Of a DNA stretch of 64,000 nt, positions 45,485 to 57,536 are shown piece by piece (position 1 is the stretch's first letter; each line of letters opens with the position of its first letter). The translations under genes and the position numbers were made by a program. Below the pieces are notes generated by a model that saw only the letters and a list, made by a program, of their open reading frames with translations, did no database searches and was not told the DNA's origin. This DNA is from Portunus trituberculatus (lineage: Eukaryota; Arthropoda; Malacostraca; Decapoda; Portunidae), in NCBI RefSeq assembly GCF_017591435.1, contig NC_059257.1:2235288-2299287 (forward strand), given 5' to 3'.

Positions 45485-46286
45485 GGCTGCGTTCCGTTGG
45501 GGACGGTAAGGCTTACAGTATGGCATACTTCCCCCCGAATCGGGGGGGGGACCTGCATACTACTCGGCTTGCGGTAGCTTGCGGAACCTTGCGCTCCTCG
45601 GAGGTGAATGCTTGGCGGTGTCTGGCAATCATTGTTTATCAACAAACCGCAGATGGCCGCCACTTCACCACTATATTTTTAGTGTGGGGGATGTAAATGC
45701 TATTTTGACAGCTTATGCAACGTCACAGAACATCAAAAAACAATGTGGTAAGTTTGTTATCCTTATGCTGGGATAAGGCAATATGACCAAAATATTAGTA
45801 TTTATAGCAATAAAAGACGGTGTTATATGTGTCACATTTCTTCCCACAGCCTCTGAGGCAGAAAGACAGCCTCTATCGCCATGGTAGCTGCTGCAGAGGC
45901 CCCTCCACCACTTGTGGCTGCAGGGACAGTTTCCCATTGCATTCGAAAGTGTTTCTTGAAGTCTTTCCCGGAGTAAAGAGGCACTATAGTCTCTGCATAG
46001 TCCTTGACCCTCACAGGACTTGGCAGCCTATCCTCTCCCTATTTCCCTTGCCTTGGCAGCCTCTCTTCTCCCTCTTCCTCTTGCCTCAGCAATATTTCCT
46101 CCTCTCGTGCTACGAGGAGCTCTGCAGCGTCCAACAGAGGGTCTTCTGCGAGCTCTTGAGCGAGGAGGAGGAGAGCCAGCTTGGACGGCCATCTTGTCAA
46201 CCATACCCGTATGGCTATACGCGTTCCCTTGCGTTCCGTTGGGGGTTGCGGGGGGGACAGCGTGCTAACCTCCAACGAACGCGGCC
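45485..46286 (-). mobile_element. PIF/Harbinger-like DNA transposon, 802 bp, internally deleted
   Basis: Terminal inverted repeats GGCTGCGTTCCGTTGG (left) and GGCCGCGTTCGTTGG (right, read inward) are flanked by the 3-bp duplication CAG (45482-45484 and 46287-46289), which fits this superfamily. The host site is present once in other copies (GGTACAGGAGTTC). On the minus strand the inside encodes an acidic stretch (AREEEILLRQEEEGEERLP) and then VKDYAETIVPLYSGKDFKKHFRM, similar to the N-terminus of Harbinger transposases. The DDE nuclease domain is missing, so it is non-autonomous. Confidence 0.8.
45832..46014 (-). pseudogene. Harbinger transposase N-terminal remnant
   Basis: Sixty codons begin MRVKDYAETIVPLYSGKDF and continue KKHFRMQWET. 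In complete Harbinger (HARBI1-like) transposases this kind of segment precedes the DDE nuclease domain. Here it runs into a low-complexity Ala/Gly stretch and stops. The assignment rests on recognising this segment, together with the inverted repeats and the 3-bp duplication. Confidence 0.65.
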
Positions 46287-47895
46287 CAGGAGTTCACGGC
46301 GGGCGCTACCTAAACTGATGAACTGATGACTGTTAGCGAGCTGTAAAATATCCTGTTCCAGGCGATACCTAGGGCATTGCCTGGAACGTACGGCAATGAA
46401 AACAATAAGCAGCAGCATTGCAATGCTCCTCAGAATGTGAGTCTAGTGCCGAGCAATTATCACATCGGGAAGCCTTCTTGCAGAAGCTTTTACCGTGACC
46501 GTACGAATATCATGAGAAACACTGAAGAGGGCGAGAAACAAAACGCCTCACCTTAAGATTAATAAGTCCGATATTAACACGGTCAGGAAGGGTGGAACCA
46601 AAAAAGGTGAGGAGGACCATGTTGGAGGAGTTCCTCATCTTTGTCACCTTTTGGACTGAGCTAGGACACATTGCTAGTATTTCCTCATCATGGAATTCAT
46701 AAAGATCCTGACTGTACACACAACCTTTGCTGTAATTAAAGGTGGGATGTGCCTTTATAGTCTCAAACACACTGTCAGAAGGACATGGTAGATGTTGCAA
46801 CATCCTTGCCTGCGTGATATCTTTCACTCGCACTAGCACGCCTTTACCGTATTTCTTGAAGTTTCCCTCAGGAATCGTGCCGATCTCTTTTGACAGGTAC
46901 CGGGAGGCATGTATGAAATTTCCGCGCCCATTTTTATAGTAGGCCACAAACCAACGTGGAGGCGGGATCTGGCGGACTTCAAGAACTGAACTCTCAGAAT
47001 GGTGGTCAAAAAGATTTGGGATGTAGTCCGTGTCGCTGTCTGAAATTTTACGAGAGTGGAGAAGTTCTGTCTTAAAGCCAAAGCCAGCAAGGGGAAGAGA
47101 TGCTACATGTTCATAAGCCAGACGGGCTTCGTCACATGATAGAAAAGTCACATAGCTGCGGTTAGATGGAAAATTCTTATCATAAACAAGTCGAATGCGT
47201 AGTACCGTGCCATACACCTTGATAAGTGAATGCAAGGCGTGATAAGAAAATGATGGGTTAACATTTACCATCACAAGGGAGTCATATGCAGCAGAAATAC
47301 GTCCCTCAGAAGAACTCCCAGAACAGGAGACTGCTGCGGGAGGCTCTTGTGGAGAGGAATCCTCCTTCCAACTCAGACCAGAAGATGACGTCTCGCGGAC
47401 CTGGTCAGATACCTCAAGAGAACCTGATAGTTTTTTGTGTTTCACCATATATATAAAGTTACACAAAAAATGGCTCCAGGAGCAAGGGAAACCACCTACT
47501 GGGACTACAATGGTAGGGAGCGCTGGCTGCCGTGGACGGGGTACCTCGTCCCCATGCGGACCAGTCGTTTTAAAAACAGGCCCCACATGATGCGAATGTT
47601 TGTCCACGACAGAGCTAAGACTCCCCTCCCAAACCATCCCAGCCTGGACACCCAACCATCCAGCACAGGACGGCCCCTACTGGGCGATCCCTCCAGCGGG
47701 TGGCTCCGCTGGTCCACTGGTAGCCTACGTAGGAACCATTTAGTTTGGCTCCTCACTGGCGACCTTACTAGCATGGCTAGCCCTCTCCCCTCGAAAGGGC
47801 AGAGCAGGGGTCTAAGCCCCTTCTATCCTAGCTTGCCAGGTCACAGGGGCACGCAAGCCCCCCCACCACGACAAGGAAGTTCCCATCTGGGGGGG

Positions 47896-47907
47896 TACCA
47901 TTGATGG
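47896..47907. repeat. Target-site duplication of copy 7, right
   Basis: This is the second exact TACCATTGATGG. It joins the 5' end of copy 7 to the continuation of copy 6. Confidence 0.93.
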
Positions 47908-48671
47908 CAAGAAGGATATTCCACCAACTCTGTTCCACTCACGGTTTTTAGAACACTTTTTTATCCATTCTAATGATCCGACCGTTGGGTTTAGTGTGGT
48001 TTTCCCCTCTTTTTTTTTTATCGGTGTGCCAGCCTTCCTTCAGTGGCATCCGTCTTTACTGCGGAGCTGTCTGCCGTAGTCCTAGCTTTAGAAATAATTT
48101 TTACTCTCCTGGTTTCGTCTTTTACAATTTTTTGTGACTGTCGCAGTACTCTTACTTCTCTTTCTTGCACTGTATCTTTTAACCCTTTGGTTTTATCTGC
48201 CCTGGAGTGGCTATATCTTCTTACACAACGAGGATATCGTGTTATGTTCTGTTGGGTCTCTGGTCACGTAGGTGTTCCACGAAATGAACATGCAGATCGC
48301 CTCGCTAAAGAGGCAGCAGATCGCGCTCCATCTCCTGCCCCTGTTTCGTTTTGAGATGTATTTCCTCTATTTCGTGAGGCAGTTGCAGCAATTTGGCAGA
48401 GGAGATGGCTAAAGGGGATAGCAACTTCGAAAGTGGGAGAGCTCACTAATTCCTCCATCCCTCAGTGGGCATACACCCATGTCCGGGATCGCCGTGCACA
48501 GACTTTATTTGCGCGACTGCGTATAGGTCACACGTACCTTACACAAAGTTACCTGTTGACCAGGGACCCACAACCTTATTGTGATATCACGACTGTTTGG
48601 TGCTGCTCACCGTGCGGCACCTTCTGGTAGAGTGCCCTAGTTTTGTCGAGTTACGACACTGTTTATTTTAC
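47908..48671 (+). mobile_element. Family-A copy 6, second part (RNase H to ORF2 end)
   Basis: This continues copy 6 after the insertion of copy 7. RNase H pieces TAELSAVVLAL and NEHADRLAKEAA are at 48043-48354, and the HTYLTQSYLLTRDPQPYC and VRHLLVECPSFVEL segments follow. A small deletion after LFHSNDP removes the VFTDGSKSD motif. The sequence stops inside the hairpin region at GACACTGTTTATTTTACC and is joined to ORF1 of copy 8. Confidence 0.82.
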
Positions 48672-50070
48672 CGGCCTCCACGTTGGTTTGTGGCCTACTA
48701 CAGAAATGGGCGCGGGAATTTCATTCTCGCCTCCCGGTACTTGTCCAAAGAGATCGGCACGATTCCTGAGGGAAACCTCAAGAAATACGGGAAGGGGGTG
48801 TTAGTGCGAGCGAAAGATATCACGCAGGCAAGGATGTTGCAACATCTACCATGTCCTTCTGACAGCATGTTTGAGATTATAAAGGTACATCCCACCTTTA
48901 ATTACAGTAAAGGTTGTGTGTACAGTCAGGATCTTTATGAATTCCATGATGAGGAAATACTAGCAATATGTCCTAGCTCAGTCCAAAAGGTGACAAAGAT
49001 GAGGAACTCCTCCAACATGGCCCTCCTTACCTTTTTTGGTTCCATCTTCCTGACCGTGTTAATATCGGACCTATTAATCTTAGGGTGAGGCGCTTTATTT
49101 CCCGTCTTCTTCAATGTTTCCTATTCTACGGCTACGGCCATGGCAAAAGCTCCAGCAAAGAAGCTTCTCGATATGGTAGTTGCTCTGCACTAGACATACA
49201 TTCTGAGGAGCATTGCAATGCTGCTGCTTATTGCTTTTATTGCCGTGATACTCACCAGGTACGTTCCAGGCAATGCCCTAGGTATCGCTTGGAGCAGGAC
49301 ATTCTACAGCTAGCTAATAGTCAGTTTATTAGCCTCGGTAGCACCCGCCGTGAACTTCTGTACCGCCAGAAGGACGGTACTGGTGCGACATTTTATGCTT
49401 CATTGGCCGCACGCATTTCATTTGAGTCTGCCGGTCCAAAGACAACCCCCTTCTGCTACCTCTTGCTTTGTTGGGGCGGGTGGTCCTGTTCACTTGGCCA
49501 ATAGGTTTACCGTTTTGTCCAATGACTCGGTTGAGTCATCTCTTATAAGTGATGAAAACAATACGGACTTGACAAAGTAACCCATGTAGTAGATGTCTAT
49601 TTGCCAGCTGTATCGCCTAAGCCTATGAAGTGCCTGACCAAGCGGCACCGCGGCTCTGCGCAGTCGATAGATTTAGCTCAGCCTAAACAATCTAAGGGGT
49701 CTCCCGGTGCACGTGACCGTGAGTCCTCCAGGGACCGCTCTGCAATGGTAGCTCGAGTTGTTTCTGCTCAGCCTCCTGTGATGCCCTCCGTCTCAGATCG
49801 GGCTTCTTGTGATGAGGACGGTCTTCGCATGGAGACGTCCGATGATATTGTAACAGCCGTCCCTCATGGACCCGCTGTGTCAAAAAGTGGAGTCCTCCGA
49901 GGACCGGTAGGAGTGATGATGGTTCGCATCACTCACCGGCAAGCCGAAAGGCAGCGGTCCAACGACCCGGCACATCACAACTCCCGGTGTCTTCTCGTCG
50001 TTTCATTATTTCTAGTCAGGTCAGTCACGGGCAGCCTCAAAAGGCTCGCCCGTCCACTGTACCCAAATAG
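48672..50070 (+). pseudogene. ORF1 of copy 8 (zinc knuckles and C-terminus), broken
   Basis: The frame carries the middle domain, then a frameshift near 49085, then knuckles CFLFYGYGHGKSSS (two of four zinc ligands lost), CSALDIHSEEHC and CFYCRDTHQVRSRQC at 49085-49504. The C-terminal part is at 49601-50070 in shifted frames, ending at TAG 50068-50070. ORF2 starts two bases later. Confidence 0.78.
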
Positions 50071-50072
50071 TC

Positions 50073-53000
50073 ATCTTCAAGCTTCTACAGTGGAACTGTA
50101 GAGGCCTTCGCGCCTCGTGGGGGGAACTCCAAGCTTTACTGTCGGAGTTCTCTCCAGCTTGTGTAGCTCTGCAAGAGACTATGCTTTGTGATATTACTTA
50201 TTCTAGTCCTCCTGGCTATCGTGCCTATTTTAGCACTCCTTTCCTTGACCACGACCACCACGGTGGCACAGCTATCCTACTCCGTCAAGACATACATGTT
50301 GTCCCCTTGCAACTCAACTCTCCTCTTCAGGTGGTTGCTGTTAAAGTTTCTTATGGGACGATCCTACACTATTTGCACTCTATATCTCCCTCTTCGTGTT
50401 CGTGTTTCCAGGGGTGAGCTTGACGGCCTGGTGCGTCAGCTGACTCCGCCTACGGCCGTCACCTATTGTGGGATGTGCTAGTAATCCTCGTGGGGCTTTA
50501 ATCGGTTCTTTTATTGAGGATGAGGGATTGGAGATTTTAAATTCTGGGGATGTCACACATTTCCTACTGGGACTTTTACAGCTATCGATCTTTCTATATG
50601 TATATCTAATTCTTTCCTTGATTTTAATTGGCGGTTCCTATCGGATTTACACGGTAGTGAACTCGATTCACAGATCTTAGCTCTTTTATGTGTCCGTTGG
50701 CTAAATTTTGTACTTGTGCTGAGGCTGTTGATTATTTTACCGATTTTATACGTTCAGTAGCACTTCAAACAATCCCTAGGACGTCCGGCCGATTTACTGA
50801 GCGTCCTGTTCTTTGGTGGAACGCAGCATGCACTGAAGCGGTGAAAGAGAAACGGGAAGCTTTTTCTCGTCTCCGGCGAGATCATGGGGACCCGCAGTGC
50901 CTAGAAGCTTTTCGGCGCTACCGAGCTAGGGCCGGCGCGTTTTGGAAGAAGCATAAAGAGCCTCTTGGAAAGCTTATGTGTCTTCCATTAATGCCCACAC
51001 CCCTCTTACGGAAGTCTTCAACAAAGTCCGCCGAATTGCTGGGAAGTATTCTGCTCTTCCCCCACCAGTTTTGTTGTCTGCTGGGCCAATGGTGGCAGAT
51101 CCTTGGACTGTCGCCGACCTCTTCGCGGAGCACTTTGCTAGTGTTTCCCAGAGGCATCCTGTAGCCCCGGGCGCACGTTACCGCCAGATAATTAAATCTC
51201 TCGGCATAAATTTTTCTTCCTCTGGAGGGGAGTCCTATAATGTCCCCTTCTCTGCCTCCGAGTTACGGACTGCTTTGTCCCAGTGTCATGACTCTTCTCC
51301 TGGTCCAGACGACATTCCTTATGCCTTTTTGCGTCACATGTCTGACCGGGCTTTTAACTTTTTATTAAATGTATATAATATCATTTGGCATACCGGTGAT
51401 TTTCCACCTTCTTGTGCTGTGGCAGTGGTTCTCCCATTTCCGAAGCCTGGGAAAGATCACCTCCAGGTTACGAATTGCCGTCCTATATCTTTGACGTCTT
51501 GTATTTGTAAAGTGTTAAAAAAGATGGTAAATGTAAGACTTATGTGGTACTTGGAGAGGGGAAAGTACTTGTCATCGGTACAGTATGGCTTCCGTAAGAT
51601 ACGGTCTACTATGGACGCTCTTTTATCCCTAGAGTCCTCTATTTGTGAGGCCTTTGCTAATCACCACCACCAGGTTACTGTATTTTTTGACCTGGAGAAG
51701 GCCTACGACACAGCTTGGTATCATGGGATTTTACGTTCCTTGTTTAATTTTGGTCTCCGTGGCTACCTTCCTATTTTTATCCAGCAGTTTTTATCCAGAC
51801 GTCTTTTACGGGTTCGAGTGGGGAGTCTTCTCTCCGATGCTACTGCTCTAAATGACGGTGTCCCACAGGGAAGTATTCTTAGTACTATTTGCAGTCGCAA
51901 TAAATTGTATTATAGATACTCTACCAGATGGCGTTCACAGCTCTTTATATGGATGATTTGTGTATCTCCTTTGCTTCTGCTAGGATGTCACTGATTGACC
52001 GAAAGCTTCAACTGGCAATCAATCGAATATCCAGTTGGGCCAACATAAATGGTTTTCGTTTCTCCACCTCAAAGACCGTGTCTATGCATTTTTGTCGTAA
52101 TCGTGGCGTTCATCCAGATCCCGATTTATATTCAGCCAATAGACGCATCTCATGTGTGGAGGCCACTCGATATCTTGGCCTCTTGTTTGACAAACATCTT
52201 ACTTGGGTTCCCCATTTCCGTTCTCTTAAGGCGTCTTGCAGGACGGCACTAACCCTTATTCGGGTTTTAAGTCACACCTCTTGGGGTTCGGACAGGGACA
52301 CGTTGCTGCTGCTTCACCGTACTCTCATACTTCCGAAGCTAGAATACGGCTCTGAGATCTACTCATCCGCAACGGATGCACGACTACGCACGCTTGACCC
52401 CGTGCATCATGCTGGGATCCGCTTGGCTACGGGTGCATTTCGGATATCTCCAATACCTAGTCTTCTAGTGGATGCTGGTTTCTGGCCGCTGGACCTCCGG
52501 CGCCAGTCTTCGCTGCTCCGGTGTTGGTTTCGCACCCATTGTCTTCCCGATTCTGTCCCGTGTCTGTCAATGTTGCGGGACTCGCGTTCTCAGGCAAATG
52601 TCACTCGACCGAGTCTCCCTAAACTTTTTGTCCTTAAGAGTTGCAAATCTCATGGCAGAGTTATCTATCGACCCCACTCCTGAGTACTCTTTCCGTCTGC
52701 CATGAGTTGGTTATTGGCAGCTTCCGGTTGTTTCATTATGCCCTCCTGCAATGGATGGCAAGAAGAATTTTCTGCCAACTCTGTCCCACTCACGGTTTTT
52801 AGAACACTTTTTAACTCATTCTGATGATATTCCCGTTTTTACTGATGGTTCCATATCCGACACAGGCGTTAAATTTAGTGCTGTTTTCCCCTCTTTTTAT
52901 CGGTGTGGCAGTCTTCCTTCAGTGGCATCCGTCTTCACTGCGGATGTGTCTGCCATAGTCTTAGCTTTACAGATCATTTTTACTCTACCGGTTTCTTCTT

Positions 53001-53669
53001 TTACAATTTTTTTGTGACTCTCGCAGTTTTCTTACTGCTCTCTCTTCCACTATTTCCCTTAACCCTTTGGTTTTATCAGCCCTAGAGTGGCTATACCTAC
53101 TTACCAGAAGAGGATTTCGTGTTAAGTTCTGTTGGGTCCCTGGTCACGTTGGTGTTCTAGGGAATGAACACGCAGACCGCCTCGCTAAAGAGGCAGCAAG
53201 TCGCGCTCCATCTCCTGCCCCTATTCTGTCCCGAAACGTATTTCCTGTAATTCGTGAGGCAGTTGCAGCAATTTGGGAGAGGAGATGGCTAACGGGGCTA
53301 GCAACTTCGTAAATGGGAGAGCTCACTACTTCCTCTATCCCTCAGTGGACATACACTCGTATCCGGGATAGCCGAGCACATACTTTATTGGCGCGACAGT
53401 GTATAGGTCACACGTACCTTACAAATAAGTTCCTGTTGACCAGGGACCCTCAACCTTTCTGTGATGACTGCTTGGTGCCGCTAACGGTTCGGCACCTCCT
53501 AGTGGAGAGCACTAGTTTGTCTGACTTAAGACACCGCTACCTCTACCGCTGTCGCAGTAGAGATAGCGGCGTCTATTATATCTCAAAGGTCCTTGGACCA
53601 GAGTGCCTGGCCCAGGGCCATGATGGTTTTCGTTTTTTGGGAGAAGCTGGCCTTCTCCCAAAGCTGTGA
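50073..53669 (+). pseudogene. ORF2 of copy 8 (EN, RT, RNase H), broken
   Basis: The frame opens with ATCTTCAAGC. The endonuclease has QWNCRGLRA and VALQETML, but the LLLGDFNG motif is deleted near 50450. RT is open at 50978-51994 with FDLEKAYDTAWYHGI and GVPQGSILS. A deletion near 51885 and a frameshift lead into LYMDDLCISF at 51928-52683. RNase H follows with FTDGSISDTG, TADVSAIV (usually TAELSAIV, so the catalytic Glu is lost) and NEHADRLAKEAA. It ends LLPKL at TGA 53667-53669. Confidence 0.82.
53530..53573 (+). other. Conserved hairpin near ORF2 end (copy 8)
   Basis: GACACCGCTACCTCTACCGC, the loop TGTC, then GCAGTAGAGATAGCGGCGTC. The two arms pair at 17 of 20 positions. Confidence 0.85.
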
Positions 53670-53929
53670 ATTCTATTTGATTATATTATATGTATTTTGA
53701 TGTTTTATTACTTTTATTGTATACTGTATTTGTTAGTTTTGATTTCAGAATTATACTTTGTTTTAGTTTTGTAGTTTTAATTGCTTTTAGTTTATTTATT
53801 TATTATTTTTTATTTTATTTTTTTATTTTTATTTCCGATGTCTTTTTAATATTACGATAGCTTTTTAACATTTCGTAGCGGCGCCAAATGACCGCTGATG
53901 TTGTGGTGCCTTATTTTAACACTCCCCCC

Positions 53930-56510
53930 CCCCCCAGTTTTGTTGTCTGCTGGGCGAACGGTGGCAGACCCTAAGACTGTCGCCGACCTCTTCGCGGAGC
54001 ACTTTGCCAGTTTCCCGGAAGGATCCTGCAGCCCCGGGCGCACGTCACCGCCAGAGAATGGAATCCCTCAGTATAAACTTTTCTTTGGCTGGAGGGGAAG
54101 TCTTATAATGTGCCTTTCTTTGCTTCAGAGTTGCGGACTGCTTTGTCTTAGTGTCATGACTCTTCTCCTGGTACAGACGACATTCCTTACGCCTTTTGCG
54201 TCACATGTCTTTTTACTTTTTATGAAATCTTTATAATATGATTTGGCATACCGGTGATTTTCCATCCTCTTGGGCCGTCGCAGTGGTTCTTCCATTTCCT
54301 AATCCTGGGAAAGATCACCTCCAGGCTACGAGCTGTCCTCCTATATCTCTGACATCCTGTGTCTGTAAAGTGTTAGAAAAGATGGTAAATGTAATAAGAC
54401 TTATGTGGTACTTGGAGAGGGGGAAGTACTTGTTATCCAGACGTTTTTTACGGGTACGAGTGTTCTCTCTGAGGCTACTGATCTAAAGGATGGCGTTCCA
54501 CAGGGAAGTATTCTTAGTGTTACATTATTCGCAGTTGCCATAAATTGTTATTGATACTCACCCAGATGGCATTCACAGTTCCTTATATGTTGATGATTTA
54601 TGTATATCTTTTGCTGCTGCTAGAATGTTCCAACGGGCGATCAATATGGTGTCCAGTTGGGCAAACATGAAAGTTTTCGATTCTCCACCTCGAAGACCGT
54701 AGCCATGCATTTTTGTCGCAACCGTGGTGTCCATCCAGACCCGGATTTATACCTCACCAATAGACGCCTCTCATGCGTGGAGGCGACTCAATATCTTTTT
54801 TTTGACAACCGTCTCACCTGGGTTCCCCATTTCCGTTCTCTTAAGGTGTCTTGTCGGCAGGCATTATCCCTTCTTCGGGTTTTAAGTCACACTTCTTGGG
54901 GTGCGGACAGGGACAATTTGTTGCTGCTTCACCGTACACTAATCCTTTCAAAGCTAGATAGAATACGGTTGTGAGATCTACTCCTCTGCAACGGATGCAC
55001 GACTACGCACGCTTCACTCCGTGCATCATGCAGGGGTCCGCTTGGATACGGGTGCATTTCGGACATCTCCAATACCTAGCATACTAGTGGATGCTGGATT
55101 CTGGCCGCTCGACCTCCGTTGCCAGTCTTCGATGCTTCGGTGTTGGTTTTGCACCCAGCGTCTTCCTGATTTTGTCCCCTGTCTGTCAATATTGCGGGAC
55201 TCGCGCTCGCAGGCGTATGTCACTCGACCGAGTCTCCCTATACCTTTTGGCCTTCGAGTTGCAAATCTCATGGCGGATTTATCAATCGACCCCACTCCTG
55301 TGTACTCTTTCCGTCTCCCACGAGTTGCTTATTGGTAGCTTCCTGTTATCTCATTATGCCCTCCTGCCATGGATGGCAAGAATTTTCTGCCAGCTCTGTC
55401 CCACACACGGTTTTTAGAACACTTTTTTATACATTCTGATGATATCCCTGTTTTTACTGATGGTTTCAAATCCGACGCAGGCGTTGGGTTTAGTGTGGTT
55501 TTCCCCTTTTTTTATCGGTCTGGCAGCCTTCCTTCGTTAGCTTCCGTCTTTTCTGCGGAGCTGTCTGCCATAGTTTTTGCTTTACAGATTATTTTTACTC
55601 TCCTGGTTTCGTCTTTTACAATTTTTAGTGACTCACAGTGCTCTTACTGCTCTGTCTTGCACTGTCTCCCTTAATCCTCTGGTTTTATCAGCCCTGGAGT
55701 GGCTATACCTACTTACCAGAAGAGGATATCGTGTTGGGTTCTGTTGGGTCCCTGGTCACGTAGGTGTTCCAGGGAATGAACACGCAGACCGCCTCGCTAA
55801 AGAGGCAGCAAGTCGCGCTCCATCTCTTGCCCCTATTCCGTTCCGAGATGTATTTCCTGTATTTCGCGAGGCAGTTGCTGCACTTTGGCAGAGGAGATGG
55901 CTAACAGGGGTGGCAACCTCAAAAATGGGAGAGATTACTACTTCCACACTCCCTCAGTGGACTTACACCCATGTCCGGGATCGCCGTGCACAGACTTTAT
56001 TGGCGCGACTTCGTATAGGTCACACGTACCTTACACAAAGGTACCTCTTGACCAGGGACCCTCAACCTTACTGTGATAATTGTCTGGTGCCGCTTACGGT
56101 GCGGCACCTACTTGTGGAGTGCCCTAGTTTGACTGATTAAAGACACCGCTACCTCTACCGCTGTCGCGGTAGAGATACCAGTGTCTATTATATCTCAAAG
56201 GTCCTTGGGCCAGAGTGCCTGGGCCAAGGCCATGATGTTTTTAGTTTTTTTGTGGAGAAGCGGGCCTTCTCCTAAATATGTGAATTTTATTTAATTTTAT
56301 TGTATTTACTTATTTGTTTATCTATTTTGGATACTTTTAATTGCATAATTTTTAATTGCTTTTAGTTAGTTTTTTTTTTTACGATGTTTTTACTATTATA
56401 GTTTTTAATCCCTTTGTTTCCTTTTTTTTTCATATTTTCTTTTTACCTTTTTGTAACGGCGCCATATGACCTCCGCCGTTGCGGCGCCTAATTTTAAATC
56501 CCCCTCATCC
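53930..56510 (+). mobile_element. Family-A copy 9, 5' truncated in the RT linker
   Basis: It starts at CCAGTTTTGTTGTCTGCTGGG directly after the C run of copy 8 and ends with GGCGCC boxes (56458-56487) and TTTTAAATCCCCCTCATCC. ORF2 (to TGA 56281-56283) covers RT with deletions that remove the palm from DALLSLES to the LLRVRVGS region, thumb pieces at 54657-55338, and RNase H at 55369-56140. In RNase H, FSAELSAIV and NEHADRLAKEAA are kept, but SDCRSAL is shifted. A TAA replaces TTA in LTDLRHRYL at 56138. Confidence 0.83.
56142..56185 (+). other. Conserved hairpin near ORF2 end (copy 9)
   Basis: GACACCGCTACCTCTACCGC, TGTC, GCGGTAGAGATACCAGTGTC. The outer right arm has changed, leaving the inner stem well paired. 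Confidence 0.8.
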
Positions 56511-57222
56511 TTTATTGGCATCCGTCTTTACTGCGGAGCTGTCTGCCATAGTCCTAGCTTTACAGATTATTTTTACTCTACCGGTTTCGTCTTTTACAAT
56601 TTTTAGTGACTGTCGCAGTGCTCTTACTGCTCTCTCTTCCACCATCTCTCTTCACCCATTGATTTTATCAGCCCTAGAGTTGCTATATCTACTTACCAGA
56701 AGAGGATATCGTGTTGGGTTCTGTTGGGTCCCTGGTTACGTTGGTGTTCCTGGGAATGAACATACAGACCGCCTCGTTAAAGAGGCAGCGAGTCGCGCTC
56801 CATCTCCTGCCCCTTTTCATCTAATTCGTGTGGCGATTGCAACAATTTGGCAGAGAAGATGGCTAACGGGGGTCGCAACCTCGAAAATGGGAGAGATCAC
56901 TACTTCCATACTCCCTTTGTTGACATACTCCCATGTGTCTATTATATCTCAAAGCTCCTTGGACCAGAGTGCCTGGCCCAGGGCCATGACGTTTTTAGAT
57001 TTTTGTGAGAAGCTGGACTTTTCATAAAGCTGTGAATTGTATTTGTCTCATATGTATTTTAATGTTTTATTAACTTTTATTGTATACTATATTTTAGTTA
57101 CTTTTGATTTCAGAATTTTAGTTTATTTTTAGTTATGTAGTTTTTGATTGCTTTTAGTTTTTTTTTTTTTTTTTTTACGATTTCTTTTTTTAACATTTCG
57201 TAGCGGCGCCTTATTTTAACGC
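56511..57222 (+). mobile_element. Family-A copy 10, RNase H and 3' end only
   Basis: It starts within RNase H (ASVFTAELSAIVLAL) and includes FSDCRSALTAL and NEHTDRLVKEAA. A deletion removes the hairpin region (ACTCCCATGTGTCTATTA). It ends at GGCGCC (57205-57210), then TTATTTTAACGCC and a C-rich tract. It lies head to tail behind copy 9. Confidence 0.82.
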
Positions 57223-57371
57223 CTCCCCCCCTCCCACACATACACACACACTTGTCGTGTTTGTTGTTTTCCAGGTCATTCCTAACAGATTAATTTGTGG
57301 GTTAATAATAAAGTAGAACTGAGCATTGTGTTTAATAGCACAGTACTACTATGTTGTCTGCACTGGCTGGC

Positions 57372-57494
<123 letters not shown>

Positions 57495-57536
57495 GAGATA
57501 GTTAGACAGGACATTTCTTTTTCATGCCATGCAATT

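Larger units (their letters stand above)
44762..47448 (-). pseudogene. ORF1 of copy 7, interrupted by a Harbinger-like element
   Basis: The start codon is at 47446-47448 (MVKHKKLSGS) and the stop at 44762-44764. The frame is open from upstream of the ATG: 381 codons at 46510-47655 run from the 5' UTR through the RRM-like segment (RSYVTFLSCDEARLAYEHV) to the first knuckle. The knuckles follow in a shifted frame, and a small deletion removes part of the third (CRDAHQ is missing). ORF1 is then cut at 46287. The C-terminal pieces are at 45179-45484 and 44762-45106. Confidence 0.8.
40922..47895 (-). mobile_element. Family-A copy 7, full length, TSD-flanked, carrying a Harbinger insertion
   Basis: The 3' end (short GGAT-type tail, GGCGCC boxes at 40939-40966) to the 5' end (CCCCCCAGATGGGAAC on the minus strand, 47895) spans 6974 bp. 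Of this, 805 bp are the Harbinger-like insert plus its 3-bp duplication, leaving a 6.17-kb element. An exact 12-bp TSD lies in copy 6. The hairpin near the ORF2 end is only half preserved, with its left arm deleted near 41202. Confidence 0.92.
48672..53923 (+). mobile_element. Family-A copy 8, 5' truncated within ORF1
   Basis: It begins at PPRWFVAYYRNGRGNF in the middle of ORF1, then has the rest of ORF1, a nearly complete ORF2, the 3' UTR, and a GGCGCC/GGTGCC pair (53879-53910). The tail is TTATTTTAACACT and a C run, not (ATCC)n. It is followed directly by copy 9 in the same orientation. Confidence 0.85.

Noticed and set aside
46020..46326. Plus-strand frames in the Harbinger-like insert
   Set aside because: The minus strand carries the recognisable transposase segment; the plus frames are complementary shadows.
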